From: Streptomyces pilosus | GTDB taxonomy: Bacteria > Actinomycetota > Actinomycetes > Streptomycetales > Streptomycetaceae | NCBI RefSeq assembly: GCF_014649835.1 | Contig: NZ_BMTU01000006.1 | Span: 372,001-436,000, forward strand | DNA: 64,000 nt | Direction of reading: 5' to 3' | Shown: positions 33,258 through 42,195 of the stretch, in pieces | How the letters are laid out: each line of letters opens with the position of its first letter | How positions within the stretch are numbered: the stretch's first letter is position 1 | Notes under the pieces: generated by a model | What the model was told of the DNA's origin: nothing | The model's input: the letters and a program-made list of their open reading frames with translations, nothing else | Database searches by the model: none | Translations under genes and position numbers: made by a program

Positions 33258-35636
33258 CTAGGCGTTCCAGCTCCACTCCGCCACCTCCGGCAGGTCGGTG
33301 CCGTGCTCGCGGATCCAGGCGTGGTGCCGGCTGCGCGCGTCGGCCATCCGCTGCCGTACGGCGGCGGCGCGCACGGCGAGCCCGGGGACGCGGTCGATGA
33401 CGTCCATGACCAGCCGGTAGCGGTCCAGGTCGTTGCGGACCACCATGTCGAACGGCGTGGTGGTGGTGCCGGACTCCTTGTAGCCGCGCACGTGCAGGCG
33501 CGGGTGGCCGTTGCGGCGGTAGGCGAGGCGGTGGATGAGCCACGGGTAGCCGTGGTAGGCGAAGATCACCGGCTTGTCCGCGGTGAACAGGCCGTCGTAC
33601 TCGAAGTCGGTCATGCCGTGCGGGTGCTCCCCGTGGGGCATCAGCCGGGCGATGTCGACGACGTTCACCACACGGACGGCGAGTTCGGGCAGGTGGCGGC
33701 GGAGCAGTTGCGCGGCGGCCAGGACCTCCTGGGTGGGCACGTCGCCCGCGCAGCCGAGGACGACGTCGGGCTCGCCGCCGTTCTCGGTGCCCGCCCACTC
33801 CCAGATGCCGGCGCCCCGCGCGCAGTGGGCGCGGGCCTCGTCCATGGACAGCCAGTCGTAGCAGGGCTGTTTGCCGGCCACGATCACGTTGACGTAGTCG
33901 CGGCTGCGCAGGGCGTGGTCCGCGACGGACAGCAGGGTGTTGGCGTCCGGCGGCAGGTAGACGCGTACGACGTGGGGGCTCTTGTTGAGGACGTGGTCGA
34001 CGAAGCCGGGGTCCTGGTGCGAGAAGCCGTTGTGGTCCTGGCGCCACACGTGGGAGGTGAGCAGGTAGTTGAGGGAGGGGACGGGGGTGCGCCAGGGCAG
34101 CTCCCGGGAGGTCTTCAGCCACTTGATGTGCTGGTTGACCATGGAGTCGACGATGTGCACGAACGCCTCGTAGCAGGAGAACAGTCCGTGCCGGCCGGTG
34201 AGGAGGTAGCCCTCGAGCCAGCCCTGGCAGAGGTGTTCGGAGAGGACCTCCATCACCCGGCCGTGCGGGTCGAGGTGCTCGTCGGCGTCGAGGGTGGCCG
34301 CCTGCCAGGCCTTGCCGCTGGCGTCGTAGACCGCCTGGAGCCGGTTGGAGGCGGTCTCGTCGGGGCCCACGAGCCGGAAGTTCCGCCGGCCCGAGGTGTC
34401 CCGCATGATCCGTTCCAGGAGGTCGCCCAGGATCCGGGTGGGCTCGTGGAGGGTGGTACCGGGCTTGTCGACGGGGACGGCGAACTCGTCGAGCGGGGGG
34501 ATGGGCAGTTCACGCGTCAGCAGCCCGCCGTTGGCGTGCGGGGTGGAGCCGAGTCGCCGGGCGCCCTCGGGAAGACAGGCGAGCACGTCGGCGACGGGCC
34601 GGCCCCGGTCGTCGAAGAGTTCCTCGGGCCGGTACGACCGCAGCCACGACTCCAGCTGCCGCAGGTGCTCGGGGTTGTCGCGGACTCCGGAGAGCGGGAC
34701 CTGGTGGGAGCGCCAGGTGCCCTCGACGGGCTGCCCGTCGACCTCGCGGGGACCGGTCCAGCCCTTCGGGGTGCGCAGCACGATCACCGGCCACCGGGGG
34801 CGTTCGGTGGCGCCCTGCTCGCGGGCGGCGCGCTGGATGCCGGCGATGCGGTCCAGGGCGGTGTCCAGGGCGTGCGCCATCGCCCGGTGGACGGTGGCGG
34901 GGTCGCTGCCGCCGACGTGGACCGGCTCGTGGCCGTACCCGCGCAGCAGCGCGTCGAGTTCGGGTTCGGGCAGACGGGCCAGGACGGTCGGGTTGGCGAT
35001 CTTGTAGCCGTTGAGGTGCAGGATCGGCAGGACGGCACCGTCGTGCACCGGGTCGAGGAACTTGTTGGAGTGCCAGGAGGTCGCCAGCGGGCCGGTCTCC
35101 GCCTCGCCGTCACCGATCACGCAGGCGACCAGCAGGCCGGGGTTGTCGAGGGCGGCTCCGTAGGCGTGGGCGAGGGAGTAGCCGAGCTCGCCGCCCTCGT
35201 GGATGGAGCCGGGGACCTCGGGGGCGACGTGGCTGGGCACACCGCCGGGGAAGGAGAACTGCCGGAACAGCCGGGCCATGCCGGCCGCGTCCCGGCCGAC
35301 GTCCGGGTAGGTCTCGCTGTAGCTGCCCTCGAGCCAGGAGTTGGCGAGCACGGAGGGGCCGCCGTGTCCCGGCCCCCAGACGCACAGCGCGTCCAGTCCG
35401 CGGGCCGTGATCACCCGGTTCAGGTGGGTGTACACCAGGTTGAGCCCGGGTGAGGTGCCCCAGTGCCCGAGCAGCCTGGGTTTGATGTGCTCGGGCCGCA
35501 GGGGTTCGGTCAGCAGCGGGTTGGCCATCAGGTAGATCTGGCCCGCCGACAGGTAGTTGGCCGCCCTCCAGTGGGCGTCCAGGGTGCGCAGTTCCTCGTC
35601 GCTCGGCGCGGTCGGGATGTCCTGGTCCTCGGGCAT
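33258..35636 (-). CDS. xfp: Phosphoketolase (xylulose-5-P/fructose-6-P)
   Basis: 792 residues, full length. Family signatures are EGGELGYSLAHAYGA with GDGEAETGPLA (thiamine-diphosphate region), and SWHSNKFLDP, QDHNGFSHQDPG and YHGYPWLIHR downstream. The enzyme splits xylulose-5-P or fructose-6-P with phosphate into acetyl-P plus a triose or tetrose phosphate, bypassing glycolytic carbon loss. ATG 35636 matches the family N-terminus. Its neighbours, a universal stress protein and a cNMP-binding protein, suggest a role in low-oxygen or stationary metabolism (inference). Confidence 0.96.
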   Translation of the reverse strand: MPEDQDIPTAPSDEELRTLDAHWRAANYLSAGQIYLMANPLLTEPLRPEHIKPRLLGHWGTSPGLNLVYTHLNRVITARGLDALCVWGPGHGGPSVLANSWLEGSYSETYPDVGRDAAGMARLFRQFSFPGGVPSHVAPEVPGSIHEGGELGYSLAHAYGAALDNPGLLVACVIGDGEAETGPLATSWHSNKFLDPVHDGAVLPILHLNGYKIANPTVLARLPEPELDALLRGYGHEPVHVGGSDPATVHRAMAHALDTALDRIAGIQRAAREQGATERPRWPVIVLRTPKGWTGPREVDGQPVEGTWRSHQVPLSGVRDNPEHLRQLESWLRSYRPEELFDDRGRPVADVLACLPEGARRLGSTPHANGGLLTRELPIPPLDEFAVPVDKPGTTLHEPTRILGDLLERIMRDTSGRRNFRLVGPDETASNRLQAVYDASGKAWQAATLDADEHLDPHGRVMEVLSEHLCQGWLEGYLLTGRHGLFSCYEAFVHIVDSMVNQHIKWLKTSRELPWRTPVPSLNYLLTSHVWRQDHNGFSHQDPGFVDHVLNKSPHVVRVYLPPDANTLLSVADHALRSRDYVNVIVAGKQPCYDWLSMDEARAHCARGAGIWEWAGTENGGEPDVVLGCAGDVPTQEVLAAAQLLRRHLPELAVRVVNVVDIARLMPHGEHPHGMTDFEYDGLFTADKPVIFAYHGYPWLIHRLAYRRNGHPRLHVRGYKESGTTTTPFDMVVRNDLDRYRLVMDVIDRVPGLAVRAAAVRQRMADARSRHHAWIREHGTDLPEVAEWSWNA

Positions 35637-35758
35637 GGAGACTCCGTGAGTGGTGGGCCCCGGTCGGGTCCGGCGGGCGGGGATCAGGAGCGGGGTACCA
35701 GTTTCGCGCGCGTCGATGCCCCCCGCCCGGCGGAACGGCGCCACGTGGCGCAATCGGC

Positions 35759-35790
35759 ACGGGCGCCCCGCGACGGCCGGGGGCGCCCGT
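35759..35790 (-). terminator. Hairpin terminator after the universal stress gene
   Basis: ACGGGCGCCCC pairs perfectly with GGGGCGCCCGT (11 bp, 10-nt loop) just past the stop of the leftward universal stress gene, separating it from the phosphoketolase promoter. Confidence 0.7.
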
Positions 35791-35801
35791 CCCCGTCCCG
35801 C

Positions 35802-36683
35802 TCAGCCGTGGGCGACCACGGCGACCGGGGCGGCGGAGTGGTGCATCACCGCGTGGGTGATGGCCCCGATGTGCGAGCCGAGCGGGTTGCGGCGGGTCCG
35901 GCGGCCGACGACCACCAGCGAGGACTCCGCGGAGGCCTCGACGAGGCGGACGGACGGGCTGCCGCCGAAGGACTCCTCGACGACCCGCACCTCCGGGAAC
36001 TTCGCGCGCCAGGGAGCCAGCACCCGGGTCAGGTTCGCGGCCTGCTCCCGCTCGATGTCGTGGTACGCCTCCGGAGCGGCGGCGAGTCCGTAGACGTAGT
36101 AGGGCGGCAGGGCCCAGCCGTGCACGGCGCGCACGGAGGTCCCGCGGCGCTGCGCCTCCGCGAAGGCGAACTCGATGACCGCGTCGTGCGGCCGGTCCGC
36201 GTCCACGCCGAGCAGCACCGGCCGGTAGGCCGTGCCCGCCGAGGGGATGCCCGCCGGATCAGGTTCGTGCTCGTCGGCGGCCTGTTCGCCGGCGCGGACC
36301 AGCACCACGGGCTGCCCGGCGCGGGCCACGACGACGAGTCCGACCGAGCCGACCAGGAATCCGCCGAGCGCGCCGAGTCCGCGGGAGCCGAGCACCAGCA
36401 GCTCGGCGTCCTCCGCGGCGCTGGTCAGCACCTCGTAGGGCAGTCCGTCGATCTGTTCGTGGGTCACCTCGAGGCCGGGGTGGCGCAGCCGCAGCCCTTC
36501 GGCCGTCTCGCTCGGCATGCTCCGCCAGGCCTCGGCCTGCGGTGCCGCCGGCGCGGGAGCCGGCCGGCGGACGTGGAGCAGCCGCAGCGGCAGCGAGCGC
36601 AGCACCGCTTCACGGGCCGCCCACTCGGCGGCGGCCCGGCTCTCGGGTGAGCCGTCGAGTCCGACGGTGACGGTGCGGGTCAT
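35802..36683 (-). CDS. Tandem universal stress protein (UspA)
   Basis: 293 residues with two Usp domains (about 1-145 and 150-293). The first carries the ATP-binding pattern GSRGLGALGGFLVGSVG; the second has GRRTRRNPLGSHIGAI, a weaker version. Tandem Usp proteins in actinobacteria bind ATP and are often hypoxia- or dormancy-induced. ATG 36683 has GGAGG complementary to 36694-36698. The 254-bp divergent region to the cNMP-binding gene contains several GGGnCC...GGnCCC palindromes. Confidence 0.92.
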   Translation of the reverse strand: MTRTVTVGLDGSPESRAAAEWAAREAVLRSLPLRLLHVRRPAPAPAAPQAEAWRSMPSETAEGLRLRHPGLEVTHEQIDGLPYEVLTSAAEDAELLVLGSRGLGALGGFLVGSVGLVVVARAGQPVVLVRAGEQAADEHEPDPAGIPSAGTAYRPVLLGVDADRPHDAVIEFAFAEAQRRGTSVRAVHGWALPPYYVYGLAAAPEAYHDIEREQAANLTRVLAPWRAKFPEVRVVEESFGGSPSVRLVEASAESSLVVVGRRTRRNPLGSHIGAITHAVMHHSAAPVAVVAHG

Positions 36684-36748
36684 GGTGGGGACACCTCCCG
36701 GTTCGAAGTGATCACCACGAGCTTCGCCCGGAACGGTTCCGGCGACAA

Positions 36749-36762
36749 GGGCCACTGGTCCC
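36749..36762. promoter_or_regulatory. GGGCCACTGGTCCC dyad upstream of universal stress gene
   Basis: Imperfect palindrome (GGG, CCA, TGG and CCC match around the centre) about 72 bp before the universal stress start. Together with the site at 36849 it resembles response-regulator boxes of the GGGnC...GnCCC type (DosR-like). Assignment is inference. Confidence 0.4.
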
Positions 36763-36848
36763 GACCGGGCGCCGGACGGCCCCGCCTCCCGGGACGGTGC
36801 CGTGGTGGGGGGCCGTCCGGCGGGGAGGGCCGACCGCCCCCGGGCATG

Positions 36849-36862
36849 GGGCCGTACGGCCC
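36849..36862. promoter_or_regulatory. GGGCCGTACGGCCC palindrome upstream of cNMP-binding gene
   Basis: Perfect 14-bp palindrome, centred about 82 bp before the cNMP-binding gene and exactly 100 bp from the related site at 36749. Flanked by CATG on both sides with one extra G. A degenerate copy lies at 36810-36823 (GGGCCGTCCGGCGG). Confidence 0.45.
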
Positions 36863-36937
36863 ATGGCCGGGGGCCTCGGCCGGGGCGACGCTGGGAGCAC
36901 GTCGGCAGTCCCAAGCACCCGGCCCGGGAGGCCCGCC

Positions 36938-37402
36938 ATGTACGCTCCCCCGTCCCCCAGCATGCCGCGCGCCCTGCCCGCCGAGCACCGGGCACGGCTC
37001 GTGGAGACCGCCCGCGAGGTGTCCTTCGCGCCGGGCGCCCGGCTGTTCGAGGAGGGTGGCCGGGCGGACCGGTTCTGGGTGATCCGCACCGGCACCGTGG
37101 AACTCGACATGCACGTGCCCGGCCGCCGGGCCGCTGTCATCGAACGCCTCGGGCACAACGAACTGGTCGGCTGGTCCTGGCTGTTCTCCCCGCACGTGTG
37201 GCAGCTCGGCGCCGAGGCGACGACCCCGGTCCGGGCGTACGAGTTCGACGCCCGGGCCGTGCTCGCGCTGTGCGAGGAGGATCCCGGGATGGGCCGGGAC
37301 CTCGCCCGGTGGGTCGGCGACGTGGTGGCCCACCGGCTGCACGCCTCCCGGATGCGCCTGCTGGACCTCTACGGTCCGTACGGCGCCGGCGCCGCCGTGT
37401 GA
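36938..37402 (+). CDS. Cyclic-nucleotide-binding domain protein (no DNA-binding domain)
   Basis: 154 residues made of a single cNMP-binding beta-roll (about 15-130; FAPGARLFEEGGRADRFWVI, VELDMHVPGRRAAVIERLGHNELVGW) plus a short helical end. The phosphate-binding cassette is altered (GHNELVGWSWLF instead of GExxGExxL..R), so cAMP binding is doubtful. There is no helix-turn-helix, unlike Crp. ATG 36938 has GGGAGG at 36926-36931. Divergent from the universal stress gene and probably co-regulated. Confidence 0.85.
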   Translation: MYAPPSPSMPRALPAEHRARLVETAREVSFAPGARLFEEGGRADRFWVIRTGTVELDMHVPGRRAAVIERLGHNELVGWSWLFSPHVWQLGAEATTPVRAYEFDARAVLALCEEDPGMGRDLARWVGDVVAHRLHASRMRLLDLYGPYGAGAAV

Positions 37403-37544
37403 GGACAGGCCCCGGGGCGGCGGCCGGCGGGATGTCACCCGCGAGCGGACCGGCCTCCGCGTGCGGGGCGGCGGCGCGGTTGCTACGTGCCCGTCAAAGG
37501 GCGGTGACCCAATCGTGTCCGGGGCGCGGCTAGGGTGACTGCCC

Positions 37545-38552
37545 ATGTGGCCAGGACAGCAGCCGCCCGGGGGCGAGCAGAACCCGCAATCGAACAATCC
37601 GTACCAGCAGCCGGGGTACCAACAGCCGAATCCGTACCAGCAGCCCGGCTACCAGCAGCCGAACCCGTACCAGCAGCAGTGGGGCGATCCCTCCACCGTC
37701 GGCGTGCCCCAGGCGCCGCAGGGCGGCGGGGGCGGCGGGAACCGGACGAAGCTGGTGGCGATCGTGGCGGCCACCGCCGTGGTGGTGGCCGCGGGTGTCA
37801 CCGGGTTCCTGGTGCTCGGCGGCGACAAGGACGACGCGGCCGACGGCGGGAAGGACGCCAAGCCGACGGCGACCGCGACGAAGGAGACCTCCACGGAGCC
37901 GAGCGCCACCGCGTCGGAGGGCAACCCGCGCGGCGGCGACGAGGAGAAGGCGACCGTGCCCGGCTGGAAGGTCGTCGTCAACACGCGCTTCGGCACCAAG
38001 TTCGACGTCCCCGCCGACTGGGAGATCGAGACGCCCGGCACGAGCGTGGGCTTCGAGTGGGAGGAGAAGGACGGCGAGATGGGCCGCACCACCGTCACCG
38101 CCCCCGCCTACCTGAAGTCCGCGTGGTGCACCAGCGACGACAACAAGGACGGCCGCGAGGAGGACACCGCCCTCGCGACGGCGGGAACCCGCGGTGAGAA
38201 CGGCGCCAAGACCACGCAGGAGGCCGCCGAGACGCGGGTGCCGTGGTGGATCTTCGGCGGGTACACGCAGCCCGACAAGAAGAGCGTGAAGCAGGTCAAG
38301 CCGAAGCCCTACACCACCAAGTCGGGCCTCGCCGGCCACGTCGCCACGTCCCACTCGGAGAACACCCCGCAGAAGGGCAAGTGCGACAGCGAGGGCAAGG
38401 CGATCACGTTCGCCTTCAAGAACGGCGCCGGTGACTTCGTCACCTGGAACCTGTACGGCGCCGCGAAGGTGAAGGACGAGATCCCGGAGGCGACCGTGCA
38501 GCAGATCCTCAGCACGGTGCGCCTGACCGAGGAGGGCCCGCAGGGGGCATGA
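37545..38552 (+). CDS. Pro/Gln-rich single-pass membrane protein
   Basis: 335 residues. The cytoplasmic N-terminus (about 1-65) has repeats of the type NPYQQPGYQQP, then a glycine run, one membrane helix (about 70-92, LVAIVAATAVVVAAGVTGFL), a Thr/Ser/Glu linker and an extracytoplasmic domain of about 215 residues. Two cysteines (CTSDDN and KGKCDSEG) could form a disulfide. No enzymatic motif seen; the architecture recalls actinobacterial stalked surface proteins. TAGGGT (37531-37536), 8 nt before the ATG, indicates a leaderless message. Confidence 0.82.
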   Translation: MWPGQQPPGGEQNPQSNNPYQQPGYQQPNPYQQPGYQQPNPYQQQWGDPSTVGVPQAPQGGGGGGNRTKLVAIVAATAVVVAAGVTGFLVLGGDKDDAADGGKDAKPTATATKETSTEPSATASEGNPRGGDEEKATVPGWKVVVNTRFGTKFDVPADWEIETPGTSVGFEWEEKDGEMGRTTVTAPAYLKSAWCTSDDNKDGREEDTALATAGTRGENGAKTTQEAAETRVPWWIFGGYTQPDKKSVKQVKPKPYTTKSGLAGHVATSHSENTPQKGKCDSEGKAITFAFKNGAGDFVTWNLYGAAKVKDEIPEATVQQILSTVRLTEEGPQGA

Positions 38553-38561
38553 CCGGCCAGG

Positions 38562-38591
38562 GGGCCGGCGGTCCATTTGGCAAGCCGGCCC
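38562..38591 (+). terminator. Hairpin after the membrane-protein gene
   Basis: GGGCCGGC pairs with GCCGGCCC (8 bp, 14-nt loop) in the 60-bp gap before the MFS gene. Confidence 0.5.
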
Positions 38592-38612
38592 TCCCCCGGC
38601 GATAGTCACGGG

Positions 38613-39914
38613 GTGCCGACCATCGCCGTACGTCGCCGGCCCGTCTGGGCCGGACGCAACTACACCCTGCTGACCGCCGCCGCCGTGGTGACCAACCTGG
38701 GCAGCCACGGCGCGCTCATCGCCTCCGCGTTCGCCGTGCTCGGCACGGGCGGCGACGGCGGCGACGTCGGCCTGGTGGCCGCCGCGCGCACCCTGCCGCT
38801 GGTGCTGTTCCTGCTGATCGGCGGTGCCGTCGCGGACCGGCTGCCGCGTCACCGGGTGATGGTCGCGGCCAACACCCTGAACTGCGTCTCGCAGGGCGTG
38901 TTCGCGGCCCTCGTCCTGGCGGGCGAGGCGCAGTTGTGGCAGATGATGCTGCTGAGCGCGCTCGGGGGTACCGGCCAGGCGTTCTTCAACCCGGCGGCCG
39001 AGGGCATGCTGCTCTCCTCCGTCGACGGCGAACAGGCCGGCCGGGCGTTCGCGGTGTTCCGGATGGCGATGCACGGGGCGACCCTCGGCGGTGCCGCGCT
39101 CGGCGGCGCGATGGTCGCCGCGATCGGACCTGGCTGGGTGCTGGCGGCGGACGCGGCCGCCTTCGCGGTCGCCGCGGCGCTGCGCGCGTTCCTCGACGTG
39201 AAGCACATCCCGCCGCGGGCGCCGGGCGGCGGGATGCTCGCCGACCTGAAGGACGGCTGGCGGGAGGTCGCCGGACGGCCGTGGCTGTGGGGCATCGTCA
39301 TCCAGTTCTCCCTCGCCAACGCGGTCGTCGGCGCGGCCGACGCGGTCTACGGGCCGCTCGTCGCCCGGGACCACCTGGGCGGTGCCGCGCCGTGGGGCGT
39401 GGCGCTGGCCTTCTTCGGCGGCGGCACGGTGGCGGGCGCGTTGCTGATGACCCGCTGGCAGCCGCGCCGGCTGCTGTTCGTCGGCACCCTGTGCGTCTTC
39501 CCGCTGGCCCTGCCGTCCGCCGCGCTCGCCGTGCCGGCGCCAGTCACCGTGCTGTGCGCGGTGATGTTCGTGACCGGTGTGTCCGTCGAGGTGTTCGGCG
39601 TCTCGTGGATGACCGCCCTGCACCAGGAGATCCCGGAAGAGAAGCTGTCCCGGGTCTCGGCGTACGACTGGTTCGGCTCGGTCGCGCTGGTCCCCATGGC
39701 GATGGCGCTGGCGGGACCCGCGGAGACGGCGTTCGGCCGCCCGGAGGCGCTGTGGGGCTGCGCCGCGCTGGTGGTGGTCGTCACGGCGGCGGTCCTGTGC
39801 GTCCCCGACGTACGCGATCTGCGCCGCCGCACCCACCACGTCACGGTCGCCCTCCCGGCGCCGCGGGACGCGGAACACCACGTCCGGGAACCGGGCCGGG
39901 TGGACCTGGACTGA
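38613..39914 (+). CDS. MFS transporter (MFS_3/exporter type)
   Basis: 433 residues with about 11-12 hydrophobic helices. The loop VADRLPRHRVMVAAN after helix 2 is the MFS motif A variant of the enterobactin-exporter-like MFS_3 group; the second half has a weaker equivalent. Likely a drug or small-molecule exporter; the substrate is unknown. GTG 38613 is chosen because the protein then starts MPTIAVRRRPVWAGRNY, as in the family. There is no clear ribosome site. The C-terminal 30 residues are polar and unconserved. Confidence 0.85.
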   Translation: MPTIAVRRRPVWAGRNYTLLTAAAVVTNLGSHGALIASAFAVLGTGGDGGDVGLVAAARTLPLVLFLLIGGAVADRLPRHRVMVAANTLNCVSQGVFAALVLAGEAQLWQMMLLSALGGTGQAFFNPAAEGMLLSSVDGEQAGRAFAVFRMAMHGATLGGAALGGAMVAAIGPGWVLAADAAAFAVAAALRAFLDVKHIPPRAPGGGMLADLKDGWREVAGRPWLWGIVIQFSLANAVVGAADAVYGPLVARDHLGGAAPWGVALAFFGGGTVAGALLMTRWQPRRLLFVGTLCVFPLALPSAALAVPAPVTVLCAVMFVTGVSVEVFGVSWMTALHQEIPEEKLSRVSAYDWFGSVALVPMAMALAGPAETAFGRPEALWGCAALVVVVTAAVLCVPDVRDLRRRTHHVTVALPAPRDAEHHVREPGRVDLD

Positions 39915-39969
39915 CCCCCGTGGCCCGCCCGTGCCCGCGACCGGGGGGGTCCGCGGGGCTCCCCGTGCG

Positions 39970-40818
39970 TCAGCCGATGCCGAACGCCCCGGCCGGCGGC
40001 TCGGGCGAGGGGACGGCGTCCTCGTCGCGCACCGGGCGCGCGCCGCCGATGAACCGCCGCAGCGCGGCGCCGTGTTCCACCCGGGCCGGGAAGGGGTCGG
40101 CGGCGGTGGCGCGGGACAGCGCGGCGACGTCGAGGGGACGGTGGGCCGCGGCGAGGACGGCGTTGCCGAAGCGGCGGCCGCGCAGCACACCCGGTTCGGC
40201 GATCAGGACCAGCTCGGCGAAGCGCGTCGCGAGCGTCGCCAGCTGGGAGCGCAGGAAGGCGAACGGGGCCGCGTCCGGGAGGTTGGCGAGGTAGACGCCG
40301 CCGGGCCGCAGGACGCGCGCGGCCTCACGGACGTAGGTGACGGTGGTCAGGTGCGCGGGCACGCGCGAGCCGCCGAACACGTCGGCGACCAGGACGTCCG
40401 CGCTGTCGTCGGGGGCCGCCCCCAGCCAGGCCAGGGCGTCCGCCGCGTGCGGCGTGACACCGGCGCCGGCGGGCAGGGGCAGTTCCTCGGCGACCAGTTC
40501 CAGCAGTTCCCGGTCGACCTCCACGACGTGCTGCCGGGAGCCGGGACGGGTGGCGGCCACGTACCGGGGCAGCGTGAGGGCACCACCGCCGAGGTGCAGG
40601 GCGTCCAGCGGGGCTCCCGGTTCGGCGGCCACGTCCAGGACGTGCCCGAGCCGGCGGGCGTACTCGAACTCCAGGTGGGCCGGCTCGTCGAGGTCGACGT
40701 ACGACTGCGGCGCCCCGTCGACGGTGAGCAGCCAGGCCCGCTCCCGGTCCACGTCGGGCATCAGCTTGGCGGTGCCGTGGCCGACGGCACGGGTCACGGG
40801 GAGGGATGCGCTCACCAC
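39970..40818 (-). CDS. Spermidine synthase-like / methyltransferase-fold protein
   Basis: 282 residues. The Rossmann core has LDALHLGGGALTLPRY (cofactor loop), VVEVDRELLEL (acidic strand end) and ADVLVADVFGGSRVPAHLTT, as in polyamine-synthase-like proteins. The aminopropyltransferase GGGDG motif is replaced by GGGAL, so it may not make spermidine; actinobacterial members are usually annotated 'fused MFS/spermidine synthase' relatives without proven activity. Two adjacent GTG codons (40818 and 40815) can start it. Downstream of tuf3, separated by tuf3's terminator. Confidence 0.8.
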   Translation of the reverse strand: MVSASLPVTRAVGHGTAKLMPDVDRERAWLLTVDGAPQSYVDLDEPAHLEFEYARRLGHVLDVAAEPGAPLDALHLGGGALTLPRYVAATRPGSRQHVVEVDRELLELVAEELPLPAGAGVTPHAADALAWLGAAPDDSADVLVADVFGGSRVPAHLTTVTYVREAARVLRPGGVYLANLPDAAPFAFLRSQLATLATRFAELVLIAEPGVLRGRRFGNAVLAAAHRPLDVAALSRATAADPFPARVEHGAALRRFIGGARPVRDEDAVPSPEPPAGAFGIG

Positions 40819-40844
40819 CCCATTGTCCCCGGCGGGCCCGCGCC

Positions 40845-40880
40845 GGGCCGCCCGCCCCCGTGTGCGGGGGCGGGCGGCCC
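40845..40880 (-). terminator. Strong terminator of tuf3
   Basis: A perfect 16-bp stem with a TGTG loop (GGGCCGCCCGCCCCCG and its complement) begins 10 bp beyond the tuf3 stop codon. Confidence 0.85.
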
Positions 40881-40889
40881 GTCCGCGGC

Positions 40890-42059
40890 TCAGCCGACCG
40901 ACGTCACGGTGCCGGCCCCGACGGTGCGTCCGCCCTCACGGACGGCGAACCCGAGTCCGGCCTCCAGGGGCACGTCCCGGCCCAGCTCCACGGTCACCGT
41001 GACCGTGTCCCCGGGCCGGGCCACCCCCGCCTCGCCGAGGTCGACGTCGCCCACGACGTCCGCCGTGCGGATGTAGAACTGGGGCCGGTAACCGGTCGAC
41101 AGCGGTGTCGTACGGCCGCCCTCACGGGCCGACAGCACGTACAGCCGGGCCGTGAAGCGCCGGCTCGGCACCACGCTGCCCGGTGCGGCGACCACGTGTC
41201 CGCGCCGCACCGCGTCGCGCGGGACACCGCGCAGCAGCAGCGCCACGTTGTCGCCGGCCTGCGCCTCCTGCATGGGCTTGCCGAACGTCTCCAGGCCGGT
41301 CACCACGGTTTCCGCCTCCGCGCCGAGCACCTCGACCCGGTCGCCGACGCGGACCGTGCCCCGTTCCACCGCGCCGGTCACGACGGTGCCCCGGCCGGTG
41401 ATGGTGAGCACGTTCTCCACCGGCAGCAGGAACGGCGCGTCCAGGTACCGCTCCGGCATGGGCACATAGGTGTCCACCGCGTCGAGCAGCGCGTCGACCG
41501 ACGCCGTCCAGCGCGGGTCGCCCTCCAGCGCCTTCAGGCCGGAGACCCGTACGACGGGCGCGGAGTCGCCGCCGTAGCCGTGCGCGGAGAGCAGGTCGCG
41601 GACCTCGAGTTCGACCAGGTCGGTCAGCTCCTCGTCCCCCGCGTCCGCCTTGTTGATCGCGACCACGATGTGGTCGACGCCCACCTGGCGGGCGAGCAGC
41701 ACGTGTTCGGCGGTCTGCGGCATGATCCCGTCGAGCGCGGAGACGACGAGGATCGCCCCGTCGAGCTGCGCGGCGCCGGTGACCATGTTCTTGACGTAGT
41801 CGGCGTGGCCGGGCATGTCGACGTGCGCGTAGTGCCGGGTGTCGGTCTCGTACTCGACGTGCGCGATGTTGATGGTGATGCCGCGGGCGGCCTCCTCGGG
41901 GGCCCGGTCGATGCGGTCGAACGGCACGAAACTGCCGGTGCCGCGCTCGGCCAGGACCTTGGTGATGGCGGCGGTCAGGGTGGTCTTGCCGTGGTCGACG
42001 TGACCCATGGTGCCGATGTTCAGGTGCGGTTTGGTGCGGACGTACGCCGTCTTGGACAT
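40890..42059 (-). CDS. tuf3: Elongation factor Tu, divergent EF-Tu3 type
   Basis: 389 residues. G1 GHVDHGKT (19-26), switch I RGITIN, G3 DMPGHADY (Met where major EF-Tus have Cys) and G4 NKAD (usual NKCD) are intact, followed by domains 2 and 3 ending EGGRTVGAGTVTSVG. It carries aminoacyl-tRNA to the ribosome. Many conservative changes relative to major EF-Tu and a stand-alone location mark it as EF-Tu3. In S. coelicolor tuf3 is reported as inessential and apparently under positive stringent control. The Gln of RQVGV and the Ala of GFAVREGG, kirromycin-resistance positions in E. coli, are unchanged. GAGGT precedes ATG 42059 by 6 nt. Confidence 0.96.
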   Translation of the reverse strand: MSKTAYVRTKPHLNIGTMGHVDHGKTTLTAAITKVLAERGTGSFVPFDRIDRAPEEAARGITINIAHVEYETDTRHYAHVDMPGHADYVKNMVTGAAQLDGAILVVSALDGIMPQTAEHVLLARQVGVDHIVVAINKADAGDEELTDLVELEVRDLLSAHGYGGDSAPVVRVSGLKALEGDPRWTASVDALLDAVDTYVPMPERYLDAPFLLPVENVLTITGRGTVVTGAVERGTVRVGDRVEVLGAEAETVVTGLETFGKPMQEAQAGDNVALLLRGVPRDAVRRGHVVAAPGSVVPSRRFTARLYVLSAREGGRTTPLSTGYRPQFYIRTADVVGDVDLGEAGVARPGDTVTVTVELGRDVPLEAGLGFAVREGGRTVGAGTVTSVG

Positions 42060-42094
42060 GGCGGTACCTCGAAGCCTCTCGGTGATGGCGTGTG

Positions 42095-42195
42095 AGGGTC
42101 CCGGCGCGGCGCTGCGGCGCGCGGCCGGAACGGGGACCCCGTGGAGCCGGCCGACCCTCCCCCTGCGGGGTCCGCCGGACGATCCGGGGAGGGTC
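42095..42195 (-). promoter_or_regulatory. Structured tuf3 leader with mutually exclusive hairpins
   Basis: In the tuf3 mRNA, segment 1 (GACCCTCCCC, 42195-42186) pairs perfectly with segment 2 (GGGGAGGGTC, 42162-42153). Segment 2 can instead pair over 7 bp with segment 3 (GACCCTC, 42101-42095), which lies about 25 nt before the tuf3 ribosome site. A further GC hairpin (42122-42153) overlaps segment 2. Segment 1 begins at the stop codon of a 33-codon ORF. The topology resembles an attenuator or translation-coupled switch; no U-run is present. Confidence 0.45.

Noticed and set aside
32961..35453. 830-codon rightward frame
   Set aside because: Antisense to phosphoketolase, which has full family similarity.
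37530..40190. 886-codon leftward frame
   Set aside because: Antisense to two membrane-protein genes; high GC leaves long frames open by chance.
41089..41091. TAA inside tuf3 as a TTA codon
   Set aside because: Out of frame; the codons there read GGT TAC.
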